This document shows positions 22,564 through 35,324 of a stretch of 64,000 nt of DNA, piece after piece. The notes beneath the pieces are model-generated. The model did no database searches. It was given only the letters and a program-made list of their open reading frames with translations, and was not told the DNA's origin. Made by a program: the position numbers and the translations under genes. Source of the DNA: Chelonoidis abingdonii (taxonomy: Eukaryota > Chordata > Testudines > Testudinidae). The stretch is from NCBI RefSeq assembly GCF_003597395.2, contig NC_133776.1:41754884-41818883 (forward strand), written 5' to 3'. How positions within the stretch are numbered: the stretch's first letter is position 1; every line of letters begins with the position of its first letter.

Positions 22564-23381
22564 GTCATGGTCTATATGTCTCTTTGAAGTTTTTAATAGA
22601 CTGCCTAATGGATAAACTGACCTATGTCAATTTGTGTAACTAATAACTAATGATGTTTAGAAAGCAAAAGGTTACATCAAAAGCCTATTGTTTAACCAGG
22701 ACTGTGTGGTCAAGTGGATGCTAGGACACTGTATGAAAAGACCCTCGAGTCCTGATCCTATTCATCTCAGATCTGCTTAGGCTTCATCAGGGGACATTTG
22801 AATTGCAAGATGGGGGTTCCACTTATGCTAGGATGCCCTGAATATGATATTTGGACACTGGACTATGAACTCTTTCTGAAAGAACTCTTTGCAACTACAA
22901 AGCTCACTATCTCTGCTATGAATTTGCACCTCAATGAATTGAACTCATGTCTGTATGTATATTGATCTTTTAACCATACTCTCTCTCTCTTTTGCTTTTT
23001 AATAAATTTTAGTTTAGTTAATAAGAATTGGCTGTAGTGTGTATTTGGGTAAGATCTGAAACATTCATTAACCTGAAGGTAATACGTCCAATCCTTTGGG
23101 ATTGGTAGAACCTTTCCTTTTATATGCTGAAATAAGATTTACAGAAATTTTCATCACATTTGACATGGGTACCTGGATGGGGACCTGAGGCTAGATCACT
23201 TTAAGGGATCTGTGTTGTTTGGACTTCTGAGTAACCAGTAAGGTAATAAAGAAGCTGTTTTGTGCTGGGTTTTTTTTTAAATCTAAGTATTGGAATATCC
23301 ACCAGATTTATCTGCCCCATTCTTTGCAGCTTACCCTAATGAAGTGACCACAGCTGGCTCCCTTCTGTGACCCCAGTCACA
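22564..23381 (+). mobile_element. LTR-like element, family D
   Basis: Opens TGTCATGGTCTATATG and ends CCCCAGTCACA. Inside is a CT run followed by CTTTTTAATAAATTTTAG (AATAAA, about 23000), the arrangement of an LTR polyadenylation region. No 5-bp target duplication could be confirmed; the right border runs into another LTR-like unit, so borders are approximate. Confidence 0.6.
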
Positions 23382-23699
23382 GAGATGCTTACACAGTCCT
23401 TCTCATCGCTAGGTTAAACCAGAGTTCCAAACAATTATAAACCTGCCCTGTCTGGGCTTCTATAACTCTATGGAAGCTTTTGGCAACCCTTTGTGTCTGC
23501 CTCTGCCTGAGCCTCCTTTCTCCTACTGCATTCTTCTTTATATGAAGGGTTCCTAGGCCTTCCCCAGCTGGGACTGATAGCTCCAATTGACTTAGCCCCT
23601 GGTGTACTCAAATGGGCCAAATCGGTCCCCCGGAGAGACAGTTACTTAGTCACAGGTACTCATCCCAATCCCTCTTAAAGGGATCGTGTACCCTATGAC
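23367..23699 (-). mobile_element. LTR-like element, reverse orientation, probably truncated
   Basis: On the minus strand it starts TGTCATAGGGTACACGATCC and reaches GGGGTCACA, which overlaps the end of the preceding unit. TTCATATAAAGAAG (complement of 23538-23551) could be its TATA region. It carries no coding text. The two units may have joined by insertion or recombination. Confidence 0.5.
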
Positions 23700-25080
23700 A
23701 CTCTACACCATCAATTATTCCCTACCAATTGATCTAAGGAGTAGCTAGGGAGTTGTAGAAGATTTCTATTTACTTTCCTTCTGGGTGGGATTTTCAAAGG
23801 GATTTAGGCATCTAATTTCCACTGACTTTTGAAGGGCACTGAGTGCCAATCTCCTTTAGATGCTTTGGAAAATCTCAGCCTTTGTCATTCATAACAGCAT
23901 GGAGGAGAAAAAAAACTTCAGTCTTGAATTACATGAGACTTGGTGCAAAGCTTATGGTGAGTAAAAACTTATGAACCCACTCAGAAGGGTCAGAGCATAT
24001 GTATTATGTTCATGGCATATACACAGAGGAGTTAAAAAAACAAACAAAAATACTCTTTCTGGAAGGTCGCAAAGTAATATTGCTTTATTTCTTAGAATCC
24101 AGAACCTTAATATATACAACTCAGCCTACCTTGCTGTAGTCCCACTGAAGACCCAGAGCACCTGGTGTCCCTCAGACCATGCGATTCTACAAACAGGACC
24201 AGGATACATCTTATAATTTAAAGTGATCACTTGTAATTTTCACACAGCTTTCAATACACCACAATATGCGTTTAGTCAGGGTGGTGAGCAAGGGCTAACT
24301 CTTGTTCACATGCCTTAACGTGTCTGACCGCATCTGTGTGCCCTCACAAAAATTTTAATATGCTACTGCAAAAATAGCTACTGTATGATTTCAAATAAGG
24401 AGGGTGATGACTTTTCAGTGTGAGCAAGAGAAAGCTGAAGTGCAAAACAAGATTGGAAGGAAGGACTTTCTATGATTGGAACTGGCAAGGAATCATATGT
24501 GAGAAAATAGGTTTGTATCTCAATGCCATTTCCATTGCTCTTTGACTGAGGCTGAAAGAAGATAACTTTATTTAAAAAAAAAAATCAATCCATGAGGATA
24601 TTATCATTCTAAAGAGACCTCCTCAGGCTCAGGTGGATGCATTGTGGAAACCAATGTCCTTTTCCAACCTGCTGACACATCTAAGAATAAAAATAGTTGT
24701 TCTATTTGTCCTTCAGCTCTCTATTGAAGCAAGCCTTCAGAGTATGGCTCACTTTGAATTCATGCTTAATGAAGCATAAGTTGTATTAATAGCAGCTATT
24801 AAATCTAGATAGCTTAATAGGTTGTTTGGACTTAACACACTGAGTCAGACAATGCTAAGAGTGGCAAGATCCAGTGGATGCTGCACGCCAGAAATTTCAA
24901 TTCAGTTCCTAATGCCACTGGCTATGAATCATAGTACACCACAGAAGCCTGGTTCTATAGAAGTAGTCTCCTTTACAGGGAAGAAAGGATGCTGTTAAAA
25001 CAGCTATCCATGAATTATGAAGCACACAGGTGCTAGAAGCAGCAGGATGGAAAACAGGAAAGAAAAACTCAAACCAATAT
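23700..25080. other. Intergenic DNA without a recognisable gene
   Basis: AT-rich. A diverged copy of the GGATTTAGGCATCTAATTTC / TTTGGAAAATCTC dispersed repeat lies at about 23785-23885. No gene or RNA signal seen in the rest. Confidence 0.55.
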
Positions 25081-26216
25081 TGTGACGTTGCACTCCATAA
25101 TGTTTTTTGGAACTATGCTTATGAGTGTGAATGTAATGTAACCGGAATATGCTTTATGCAAAAGGTCTCTTGTAAGGTATCATTACAAAGCTTATAATCT
25201 ACTGAGTATGTTCATCATATGTGTATGTATGTGTCATTCCTGTATTTGAAGCTAGAAATATAAAGTATGACTCTGAAGTCCTATGCAAAGTGTGGGCCAT
25301 TGATAGTGATTTAGAATCTTAATGGCTCCCATTGACTAGGACAATTGGTTGTAAATAGCAATGTTGACTTGCAGCCTTCCTGTATTCTTGTAAACCAGCC
25401 CAGGAAGAATGGTGGAATCCATCTTAAGCTTGGTGCTTTTCCATTTAGAAGGAGAGGTGGGGATCCAGAGAGACAAAACATTCCCACCTTGTGCCAAAGC
25501 TATAAAAGGGAGTGGAAGAGAACAAAGGACACTGCCAGTCATGAGAACACCCCTAGTTTCCACCTAAGATTATGTCTGCTATAACTCACAAGGACTGTAC
25601 TGGGGAAAGGATTAGGCCCAGACGAGGAAGGAGTCTATTCCGTGAAAGAAGCTTATTGGAACATCTCTCAAGGTGAGATATTACCTGTATCAGTTTCTTA
25701 ATGTATTAGGCTTAGACTTGCATGTATTTGCTTTATTTTACTTGGTGACTTACTTTGTTCTGTCTATTATTACTTGGAACAACTTAAATCCTACTTTTTA
25801 TTCTTAATAAAAACACTTTTGTTTACTATTGAATCCAGAGTAAGTGATTAATACTTGGGGGATCAAACAGCTGTTCATATCTCTCTATCAGTGTTATAGA
25901 GGGTAGACAATTTATGAGTTTACTCTGTATAAGCTTTATACAGAGCAAAACAGATTTATTTGGGGGTTTGATCCCCCTGGGATCTGGGTGTCTGGATGCT
26001 GGAGACAGGAGTACCTGCTGAGTGGTTTTCAGTTAAGTCTGTAGCTTTAGGGACTTGGACCAGACCCTGGGTCTGTGTTGCGGCAGACTAGAATGTCTGT
26101 CTCAACAAGGCAGGGTTCTGGAATCCCAGGCTGGCAGGGAAAATGGGCTCAGCGGTAATTTCAGCACATCAGGTAACAGTCCCAAGGGGGTCTCTGTGAC
26201 CAAACCCATAACAAAT
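25081..26216 (+). mobile_element. Solo LTR, family C, copy 1
   Basis: Starts TGTGACGTTGCACTCC. It carries a TATA-like box CTATAAAAGGG (25500-25510) and a polyadenylation signal AATAAA at 25806-25811, then a 3' region (TCAACAAGGCAGGGTTCTGG and TCTCTGTGACCAAACCCATA) shared with the copies at 27529-28661 and 44853-46016. The spacing fits a U3-R-U5 layout. No internal genes. The 3' border is taken by comparison with the other copies, and no target duplication could be fixed. ORFs inside it are accidental. Confidence 0.78.
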
Positions 26217-26469
26217 CTTATCTTGCCAGGCAAGAAAAGGTAGGATATTATTAACTATCCAAAGAATATAATAACTTCCATGACAGAACAGACTAACAAT
26301 AATGTATATTTACATTGTGCCTTCTACTCAAAGGATCCAAAAATGCTGCATAGTATTAACAAAATAAAATATAAACTGCACTATACAATCTATATGCAAA
26401 ACTCACTTCCTCCATTACTAAAGTGGTATCACTCTCTGCATGAAACATACTGAATGCTACACTATACTT

Positions 26470-27110
26470 AGGGCCCTAACAAATTCATGGGCCATTTTGG
26501 TCAATTTTATGGTTGCCAGAGTTTAAAATTCATAAATTTCATGATTTCAGCTTTTTAAATCTGAAATTTCAGTGTTGTAATTGTAGGGGTCCTGACCGAA
26601 AAAGGAGTTTTGGTGTGGGGGTCGCAAGATTATTACAGGGGGGGTGAAGGGGGGTTGCTGTACTGCTATCCTTACTTCTGTGCTGCTGCTGGCGGTGGCA
26701 CTGCCTCAAAGCTGGGCTGCTGGAGAGTGGCGGCTGCTAGCTGGGATCCCAGCTCTGAAGGCAGAGCTGCTGCCAGAAGAAGTAAGGGTGGCATAGTATG
26801 ATATTGCCACCCTTACGTCTGCACTGCTGCCTGCAGAACTGCACCCTGAGTCAGCAGCCACCACTCTCCAGCTCCTGAGCTCTGAAGGCAGGACAAAAGT
26901 AAGGGGGGCAATACTACAACCCTCCCTAAAATAATCTTGAAACCCCCCTGCAACTCCACAATGATTAATTCACCTAACAAATTTAGACATTTTTTCTGCT
27001 CCTGAAAAATTATTCTTAGTGAATTTTACCATTTTTTCACTGAAGTTTTTTACTCTGTGTATTGATCAAAATTACTGTGCTTCCGTGTTTGAAATTTGAG
27101 CTATAGTGTC
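26470..27110. repeat. Fold-back (inverted-repeat) element
   Basis: The centre holds inverted halves: GTAAGGGTGGCATAGTATG faces ATATTGCCACCCTTACGTC around 26783-26818, and GCTGGAGAGTGGCGGCTGCT (26718-26737) faces AGCAGCCACCACTCTCCAGC (26853-26872). Outer arms (GTCGCAAGATTATT..GGGGGG against CCCCCC..AATAATCTTG-like text near 26930) continue the palindrome, and diverged arms with AATTCATGG / GTGAATTTTACC extend further out. A non-autonomous DNA transposon is the likely origin; the family is not named here. Confidence 0.7.
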
Positions 27111-27528
27111 TAGTTGTGATTGTTTCTGCTTCCTAATTGGATACATATCACTCTTATAACTAGGATAATGGTTTGGAGAGGCCACTGGGACAGGCAGAAA
27201 ATAAGCATGATAAAGAAATTTTAGAAATAAACAATTTTCCTTTCTGGGCCTTTGTCCTGGGTATAATTACTAGCTAGAGTGATGTACCACAGAGTTTCTT
27301 GGCAGAGTATAAATTTAGCCATGTCACGTTAGCACAAAGTAACTGCATGTATTCATAGTTGCTCAGGGCACAGTCAGATGCATGTGGGGTCCTATTAATT
27401 GTCTCATTTCTGCAGTCTGGAGTTGGCTTTTGAGAACCCTATCCCCCTGCTGTGTCAAGCAGCATCACATCCCATATGGAGTACATCACTCCAAGTGGAA
27501 ATATATCCAGTGTAAGCTGAACACTGCT

Positions 27529-28661
27529 ATGAGGGGTTGGATCATAGAAACCCCCTTGGGAATTGCCAACTGATGTGCCCCTGCTTTCCCTGCCAGCCTG
27601 GGAATCCAGCACCCTGTCTTGTTGAGCCAGACATACTAGTCTGCTCCAACACAGAGCCAGGGTCTGATCCACTTGCCCCAGAGCTGCAGACTTAACTGCA
27701 CAGAAGTGTTCCTGTCTTTAACACTCAGCTGCCCACCTCCCAATGGGGTCTGAACCCCAAATAAATCCACTTTACTCTGTATAAAGCTTATACAGGGTAA
27801 ACTCATAAACTGCTCACCCTCTACAATATTGATAGAGAGATATGCACAGCTGTTCACCCCGCCCCCTGCCAGATATTAATACATACTCTGGGTTAATTAA
27901 TAAGTAAAAAGTGATTTTTTTATTAAATACAGAAAGTAGGATTTAAGTGATTCCAAGTAGTGACAGACAGAACAAAGTGAATTACCAAGTAAAATAATAT
28001 AAAACATGTAACTCTAAGCCTACTACAGTAATAAAACTGAATACAGATAAAATTTCACTCTCAGAGATGTTTCAATAAGTTTCTTTCACAGACTGGATGC
28101 CTTCCTAGTCTGGGCACAATCCTTTTCCCTGGTACAGCCCTTGTTCCAGCTCAGGTGATAGCTAGGGGATTTTTCATGATGGCTCCCCCTTTTGTTCTGT
28201 TCCACCCACTTGTATATCTTTTGCATAAGGTAGGAATCCTTTGTCCCTCTCTGGGTTCCCACTCCCTCCTTCTCAATGGAAAAGCACCAGGTTAAAGATG
28301 GATTCTAATTCATGTTACTGTAAGACTTCATTACCCACTTGCCAGCACACACATATACAGGAAGACTTACAAGTAAAACAAAGCCATCTGCAGTCAATTG
28401 TCCTGGCTGATGGAAGCCATCAAAATTCCAAACCACCATTAGTGGCCCACACTTTGCATAATTACAATAGCCTTCAGAGTTATATTTCTAGTTTCAGATA
28501 CAAGAGTGATACCTTTATACAAATAGGATGACCATACTCAGTAGATTATAAGCTTTGTAATAATACCTTACAAGAGACCTTTTGCATGAAGCATATTTCA
28601 GTTACATTATATTCAAACTTCTTAGCATATTTTCATAAAATCATATAGAGTGCAAAGTCAA
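27529..28661 (-). mobile_element. Solo LTR, family C, copy 2 (reverse orientation)
   Basis: Reverse-complement relative of 25081-26216. On the plus strand it runs from GAGGGGTTGGATCATAGAAA to TATAGAGTGCAAAGTCAA, with the 5-bp direct repeat CTGCT at 27524-27528 and 28662-28666. The family's polyadenylation region appears as TTTTTTTATTAAATACAG near 27914. It is a complete-length LTR without internal genes. Confidence 0.8.
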
Positions 28662-28666
28662 CTGCT

Positions 28667-30794
28667 TTCATGTAAGCAAAACTCATTTGCATGAATGTTG
28701 CCCAAAAGGGATGTGAATGAGATCTGAGCAAAATTCACTTTTCAATCAGATTGAAGTGTCTTGGAAAATTCTTTGCTATATAAGCTCTACTCTAATAAAA
28801 TGAATATAAGCTGTGCATATCAGTCCATGTATGTAAAGCCAAGCTGTGCTATCTGTATTGCTAAAGAAGCTTAAGAACGTAATGGGGAGTCTTCCCTAAC
28901 ACAGAGTTAGATTAGCATGGCCACATGGGCCAGTATTTTATGCCAGTAAGTCTGGTCCCCACTGCTAGCCCTACTTTCCCCTCCCCAGATCTCCAACTTA
29001 TTGCCCTTGTACAGTTTCTTGCATCTAAAGAGACACATTCTTTCCTCCTTTAAACCACCAACCATCCAGCTCACCAGTAAAGCCAGGCATCCACCTTTAG
29101 TTCTTCCTAAGTGCTGTCCTGAATGTCTCTGGATGCTGGTGAGAGGTGATGAGATAAGGTATTTAGGAGGCAAGCATGAGACGTCCGTCTCAGTGCTGAG
29201 CTAGCCTACGGCCCTCTCCTGGGGCTGGAGCTCACTAAGGGATAGCGAATGCACTGCAAGAACAGAGGCCTATGTCTACATCTGCCCAGTGTTTAGAGCT
29301 GCCCAAAGCACAGACTGTTACAATCTTCCATATTTTATAGTTACAGGATTAATATCTTGGGACGGGAGTAGTCATTTTGGGTGCTCAACTTGAGACACTT
29401 GAAAGGGACCTGATTTTCAGAGGGTGTGCGCTCAGCATTTTCTGAACATCAGCCCCTTTAAGTTGTCTTACTCTGGGCACCTAAAAATCATTACACCCTA
29501 AATCACTAGTCACTTCTGAAAATCTTAGCCATCCCTCCCATACCCTTATTAGCTACCTTTAAAGAAAAGCTGTGCTTGGAATGCGTTTGCCTCAACACAA
29601 AGATTCTATTCACAGCACAGATCTTTACTAAATGGTACAGTGAACATCTGTCTTTCACTTCACTAAAGCCCAACAGACAACATCACACTAGACTTTTGAT
29701 ATAACAGAAATGAAGTTGATGTTTCTCACTTGAAAAGTCTTTGCCTCAACATTTATTTTGGCTAAATGCCTCAGCTTCGCCTTGGCATTTCACTGAAGCA
29801 GCAGAGTAGCAATATTCTGTGTCACTGTTCTGATCCACAGACTAATTCTCCTAATTGTTATTCCAAATGGAACTGAAACCAGCTAATCAGGGAGCTAGAG
29901 GGTGACTGACCTTTATGTATTGCTGAAAGGAACCCAAAACCACACTGATACCATTAAACAGGGACAATCTCTAGGATATATCCTCAGATATCTGATGGCT
30001 TTTCCTAATGATAATAAAAGCATTTCTATAACACTTCTCATCTTCAGAGCACTTTACCAGCTATAATCATCTCGGCAGCCATGAGGTTATTACTGTCCCC
30101 TAAGCTGGAAATGCATTTGGCTAGTGGACAAAAATAATGTTACTTTTAGAAGTGAATTCTGCTGCTAACATTTCAGCAAACTCACTATACTGGTGTGCCA
30201 AGCACATCCCTTCCTCCTCCTCCCCCCAATCCACCCAGGATTGGCTTTTGGTGTACTGTCAAAGACATGAATTTTCCATGTTCTATTGCTCCCTAGAATA
30301 ATGAGCCCTGTCTGCAGTGGGCAATCTAACTCTCAGATATAAAGAATCATTTGATATTTAAACTTTGCTTTTTTTTGTGTTTGTTTGTTTGTTTGTTATG
30401 GGAGGCCTATAAAGAGCAAGTTCATGAGAAGTATCCAGATTTGTCCATATCCCCCTGCTGTTCTGCCTATAGCTCATCATTTACATCCCTGCACGATTTT
30501 TGCATACCAGCAGACTGTTATCTTTCCCCTCTTGAGATCATGTTCTTTTGATTTCTTGTTGATCCAGCTTGCCAGAAGGTAAGAAACCTCCCAGTCCTAA
30601 TACTATTCCAGTAGTATTATTCCTTATTAGGTGCACCCTAGGCACGTACCCTACATAATATTCAACCCAAAATATTGTGAGTTGAACCATTTTTTAAAAT
30701 GTTTTGGCAAATAGTTGAAAAAAAATGGTTTCAGGTTGAAATGATTCAAAATTTGCTCCTTCTTACAGTGGTGTAACATGGAGATGTACCTATC
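28667..30794. other. Intergenic DNA without a recognisable gene
   Basis: Contains an old LINE/SINE-like fragment near 30015-30110 (CTATAACACTTCTCATCTTC followed by AGAGCACTTTACCAGC) and a short (TTTG)n run at about 30376-30397. I see no coding signal. Confidence 0.55.
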
Positions 30795-30962
30795 TTATAG
30801 AGCTGGAAGGGACCCTGAAAGGTCATTGAGTCCAGCCCCCTGCCTTCACTAGCAGGACCAACTACTGATTTTGCCCCAGATCCCTAAGTGGCCCCTCAAG
30901 GACTGGACTCACAATCCTGGGTCTAGCAGGCCAATGCCCAAACCACTAAGCTATCCCTCCCC
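30795..30962 (-). mobile_element. tRNA-derived SINE with CR1-like tail (Cry SINE type)
   Basis: On the minus strand it begins GGGAGGGATAGCTTAGTGG (box A: TAGCTTAGTGG), continues TTTGGGCATTGGCCTGCTAG, and has box B GTGAGTCCAGTCC. A body with CCACTTAGGGATCTGGGGC follows, then a 3' tail with GGGTCCCTTCCAGCTCTATA, which resembles a CR1 3' end. This is the layout of turtle tRNA-Lys-related SINEs moved by CR1 machinery. The box B consensus is one change from GGTTCGANTCC-type, so the copy is probably silent. The short plus-strand ORF over it is accidental. Confidence 0.88.
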
Positions 30963-31252
30963 TGTTAGCTTGCCTGGGAAACTTACTAGGAGTGTCATAG
31001 CTAAATACAAACATTGTTTAGTAAAAGTAAACACATATTTCAAAGGACCATTCAAAGTGAAGTGGCCAGTGAAGATCCCTCCAGACATGGGGAGAAAAGG
31101 AGAAGGGAGCAGAGAGAAACTTGGGAGGGGAGATCATCATTGAGTTATACATGATTGTAATAACCCATAAATCCAGTGTCTGTTCAGTCCATGATTTTTA
31201 TGACTGTGATAGAGTGCTGGATGTTTATAGGTGAGCCACCACTCTGGTTACT

Positions 31253-31552
31253 TTGGGCGAGTCTACACTTAAAACACTGCATTGGTGCAGCTGCACTGAT
31301 GCATCTTCGCTGCTATAGTGCTTTAATGAAGATGCTCTAAGCCAATGGGACAGAGCCCTCCCATCCGCATAGTCAATTCACTTCCCAGAGAGATGGTACC
31401 TATGTTGACAGGAGATGCTCTCTTGCCAACACAGTGCTGTCTCCGCGGGAGTTAGGTCAGAATAACTATCTCACTCAGGGGTGCGGATTTTTCACACCCC
31501 TGAGTGACGAAGTTATACTGATACTGTGCTGTAGTGTAGGCCAGACCTTAGG
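31253..31552. mobile_element. MITE with GTCTACACT inverted ends (Harbinger-like, tentative)
   Basis: The left end GGGCGAGTCTACACTTA faces the right end TAGTGTAGGCCAGACCTTAG. Inside are palindromic blocks such as CAGGGGTGCGGATTTTTCAC followed by ACCCCTGAG. It shares terminal text with the 1.1-kb element at 43631-44732. Non-coding, about 300 bp. The superfamily is inferred from similarity to widespread reptile MITEs. Confidence 0.68.
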
Positions 31553-31796
31553 CACCAATCATTTCCCCTGGAGAAGGCAGAGTAAGGGTATGTAGCTAAT
31601 TAGCTGATCAGGCAGGATAGGCTGGTGACCCAATTAGCCATCATCTGAGGCATATAAAGGAAGGTTCTGGGCCATCCAAGGATGAGGATACATTACAATG
31701 ACACATTTGGGATGGAGTCAGCTAACCAATATGGGTGAAACAAGCTCCAGTCTTGAGCTCTTTCACTCTCTGCCATATTGATGTCTTATCTTGTCT

Positions 31797-31890
31797 TAAA
31801 CTTAGATTATAAACTCTTTTGGGAATGGCCCTTTGTTATACGTTTTCATAGTGCTTTTTGGGGCTCCAGGCTCTAGGCACCACTGTTATA
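31797..31890 (+). repeat. Old dispersed repeat, same family as 18478-18600
   Basis: TAGATTATAAACTCTTTTGG then GCTCTAGGCACCACTGTTAT matches the TTGTAAGCTCTTTGGGGCA ... CCTAGGCGCTA pattern of this family. Heavily diverged. Confidence 0.5.
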
Positions 31891-32165
31891 CAAAACGGTG
31901 CCACTGGGGGGCCCAAACAGGAATATTTTGGCCCCCAATACATACTAATTATTAATAGGGGCCCCTTGGGCTACTTGGGGTTCTAAACAATTGGTTAGTC
32001 TGCTGGCTGTGTAAAATAAGTAAAAAAATGTAGTTTAAAAAATGCCATTTTTTTCAGTGATTTTTCTCCTTTCCTTCCTACCATGGCTCGAGTTTGAAGA
32101 TGGGGCTGGGAAGCACACTCTGGAAACATTGTAAATCTGTCTCGGGAACTTTCCACCAATTAAAC

Positions 32166-32385
32166 CAGTGGTTCTCAAACTTTTGTACTGGTGACCTCTT
32201 TCACATAGCAAGCCTCTGTGTGTGACCTCCTCTCCCTTATAAATTAAAAACACTTTTTTACATATTTAACACCATTATAAATGCTGGAGGCAAAGCGAGG
32301 TTTGAGGTGGAGGCTGACAGCTTGCAACCATGTACTAACCTTGTGACCCCCTGAGGGGTCCTGACCCCTAGTTTGAGAACCCCTG
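32166..32385. mobile_element. hAT-like MITE
   Basis: Terminal inverted repeats CAGTGGTTCTCAAACTTT and AGTTTGAGAACCCCTG bracket a 220-bp non-coding body. The ends and length are typical of hAT (Charlie-like) MITEs. The expected 8-bp target duplications (AATTAAAC / TGCTAAAT) match at only half the positions, so it is old. Confidence 0.85.
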
Positions 32386-35203
32386 TGCTAAATGGTCAGA
32401 GTTCAACATCATAGCATCTGAATAACTAAGGCTCTTTTTTTAACTGAACCAAACCTCTGAATCTGGTGGGAATTTCCCAGAGCCAGGAAGAGTGAACACT
32501 GATTGTGTTAACATGGTATATACCGCCACAATAAAAGTATTGATAATAATTAACAGAAATTGGCTTCTGATTGAGGATGTATGTTGCCTATTGCAGAGAT
32601 ATCTATAGCTGTATATTAAAAAAAATACTTACTAGATCATATAACTGTTTGTTCAGATTCACTCAAATTTTGCACAGAATAGAATTAATACATATTCATA
32701 CAACATGCTATGACATTACCTCTTACCTTTTATTAGGAAACAAAATTAGTTCTGGTAATCACTTCTGAATCGTCAGTTAGGATGAGAATTTCACACACAC
32801 TTCAATGGGAGCAGTTAGGCTGAGGGCTTTTAACTATTCCACTCTGAAGAACTCATATAAGTTACCAAAAAATTTAAAGTGTTGCCGATAAAATGGGTTC
32901 AGGGTTTGAGTTAGGTTCATATCTCCTCTGAGTTCATTGCTCAATGGGCTAAATATGTTTTATTAAGTAGGAACAGAAAGTTAATGGTTATTCTGAGGAG
33001 GGTTGGGATGCAATTCTGTATTTTTTTTTAAAGTAATGAAAAAAGGAATAAAAACCAATTGCTTTCAGGGGATAAAGGAGGGGAAAGGAGGAAGGAATTG
33101 CTTTCTAAGGAGGGGAGGATAATTTGTTTTTAAAAGGGGTTTTTTCTATTAGAAAAACATGCTTTGGAGCTATGTCCTTCTGCTAGTTTACAAGGCTTTG
33201 TTCAGGTGATATTATAGCCCGACGGCACAGCTGCTGCTAACTAATATTCCAGGCTTTCATGAAATTGTATCATTAAAAATGATAATGATTTTTTTTAATT
33301 TTGTGGTGTGCTGAAGGGAATAAGCTTTCAGGAATGCAGAGAAGACTTACATATGCCAGACCTTCATAACTAAAGAGAAAATGGAACCTTAAACCAGCAA
33401 GTTTGGCCAAGCCTAAGTTTCATGAACTAGAGTACGAAGGAACCATCTAGCTCTGGCTACTGTAACACCATGCCCCTATGTAGGTTATCACCAGCAGGGA
33501 TTGAAGCTTGGACTTCTGGCTCTTAAAGCATGAATCTTTACTACCTGACCTTAAATATTCACTGTATTAGCCACAGCTATAGCTGGCCTGTTGACTTCTG
33601 TGTGGCCCAGGCATCCCTAGAAAAGGACAGAGCAGCACCCAGAGAAGGTGAGGGGTACAGTCCATAACAGGCTTCATTAATCTATTGCCTGCCTATCACA
33701 AACCCAAAGATGTAATGACCCTCTCCCCGACTCACTTTTATGTGAAGCTCAATAACCTCTTCAAGAGACACTGGTGGTTGAAGGCAGCAGCTGGAATATC
33801 AATTAGGATTTAGTAGACAGGACTGGAAAATAACCAACTGAGAGAACTATCCAAAGAAAAAACTATAACATTTGGAGACATTGTGGCTGACAAACCAGGT
33901 GTTAATGCATAAAACCCTAGAAAAAGGTGGTAGTATCATTTTGTTTAAAACGTGAAATATGTGGATATCGTGAAAACTGAAGAGCTTTAAAAGGTAAAAC
34001 AATTGCAGTTTTACAGGTCCTTTAAGGTCTCTTCAAAACTGGAAGCAATTGCTCAGATATATTTTTCTCCTCCTTTTACCTACAAAATAGGCTTTATTAT
34101 GCAGCCTAAATAACAACTAATCAATATAACAATGGAACTAGTATCCCTGAATTGATTATATAAGCACGTTTGCTCCAAATGAACCATTAACTATTTTCAC
34201 TGTTTACTGTGGGAGCTTGAAGTATGGGGAGGGGGTGGATAAGTGGAGAGTGGTGTGCTCTGGGGTTGTTGTAGATGTTTGTTTATTCTGAAGTGTTGTG
34301 GTGGTTTATATGAGTTATACACATGTAACTATAGTTGGTAACTTTAATCTTCTTTGTGTACTATAATTGTGGAAGCTAATGGAATTTTATATTTTAATCA
34401 AATAGTTCTCTCAGTACAGGAATCACCTGGTGTTACTCATTTTTTTTTTATTTATCTGGGGTTATCAGTTCATCTTTTACAGTCTTGACCCCTTTGTCAG
34501 TCACATATGTATTGTGTAGTGTCCCTTCTTTCCAAAAAGAAAAAAAAAAAAAAGAAGAAGAATGGATCCAAAATATTAACCAAACAATTGTCTTTAATCT
34601 CTAATTCTTTATATTTCATCACTCAGCTAAAATGGGATACATAGCAGGATCCTATTGAAAAGAATTTGTATAGATTATATTCTATAGTCTGAATGTGAAA
34701 AGTTGGCATAAAGGTGTTCTCTCATTCCTGGTGAAGGAATCCAGTAAAGAAATTCTAGTCAACCAATAAAGATGATGAGTAATGATTCCAAAAATACATT
34801 ATGCACTTAGGACTTTCAATGAGACTTTTGAAAATAATACTTAGACATTTTTGAAAATTTTACCTAATATAAATGGAATCTTGAATGGACACCTAATTAT
34901 CCTTGTTTCTTCTTTATTACTAAAAATCAAAGTTAAGTGTCTATACATATATATTTGGCTTTACTATAATATTTCCTTTCTCCTCCTTTTAAAAATGTTA
35001 GAACATGTTCTAAGCTCTGGGAACTTTAAAGTAATTTGTAAAAAAATCAATATTTAATAAAAAATTAAAATGTACACCACACTTAAGTGAATCCAACTCC
35101 CATTAAGCGCCCTAATTTAGCACAGCACTCAAACACATGCTTAAAGTTGAATAGATGCTTAAATTCTTTGCTGTATCAGGGCCAAGTGAACAGAAACACT
35201 GAC
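32386..35203. other. Intergenic DNA without a recognisable gene
   Basis: AT-rich, with an A-run near 34540 and several short meaningless ORFs. Nothing identified. Confidence 0.6.
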
Positions 35204-35215
35204 TGACTTCAAAGG

Positions 35216-35324
35216 AGCAAAGAATCCTATGGCACCTTATAGACTAACTATTAGTCTATAAGGTGCCACAGGATTCTTTGCTGCTTTTACAGATCCAGAC
35301 TAACATGGCTACCCCTCTGATACT
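35216..35324 (+). mobile_element. Inverted-arm retroelement fragment with 12-bp target duplication
   Basis: The direct repeat TGACTTCAAAGG flanks it exactly (35204-35215 and 35325-35336). Inside, 35216-35247 and 35251-35282 are complementary at 31 of 32 positions around a CTA loop, followed by the single-copy end CAGATCCAGACTAACATGGC to CTCTGATACT. A long duplication points to target-primed integration, not cut-and-paste. The inverted 5' arm with a fixed 3' end resembles twin-primed or Penelope-like insertions. Same family as 21088-21337. Confidence 0.75.

Noticed and set aside
25500..25510. TATA box CTATAAAAGGG as a host gene promoter
   Set aside because: The same position in the family C LTR copies carries an equivalent box, so it is the LTR's own (probably dead) promoter.
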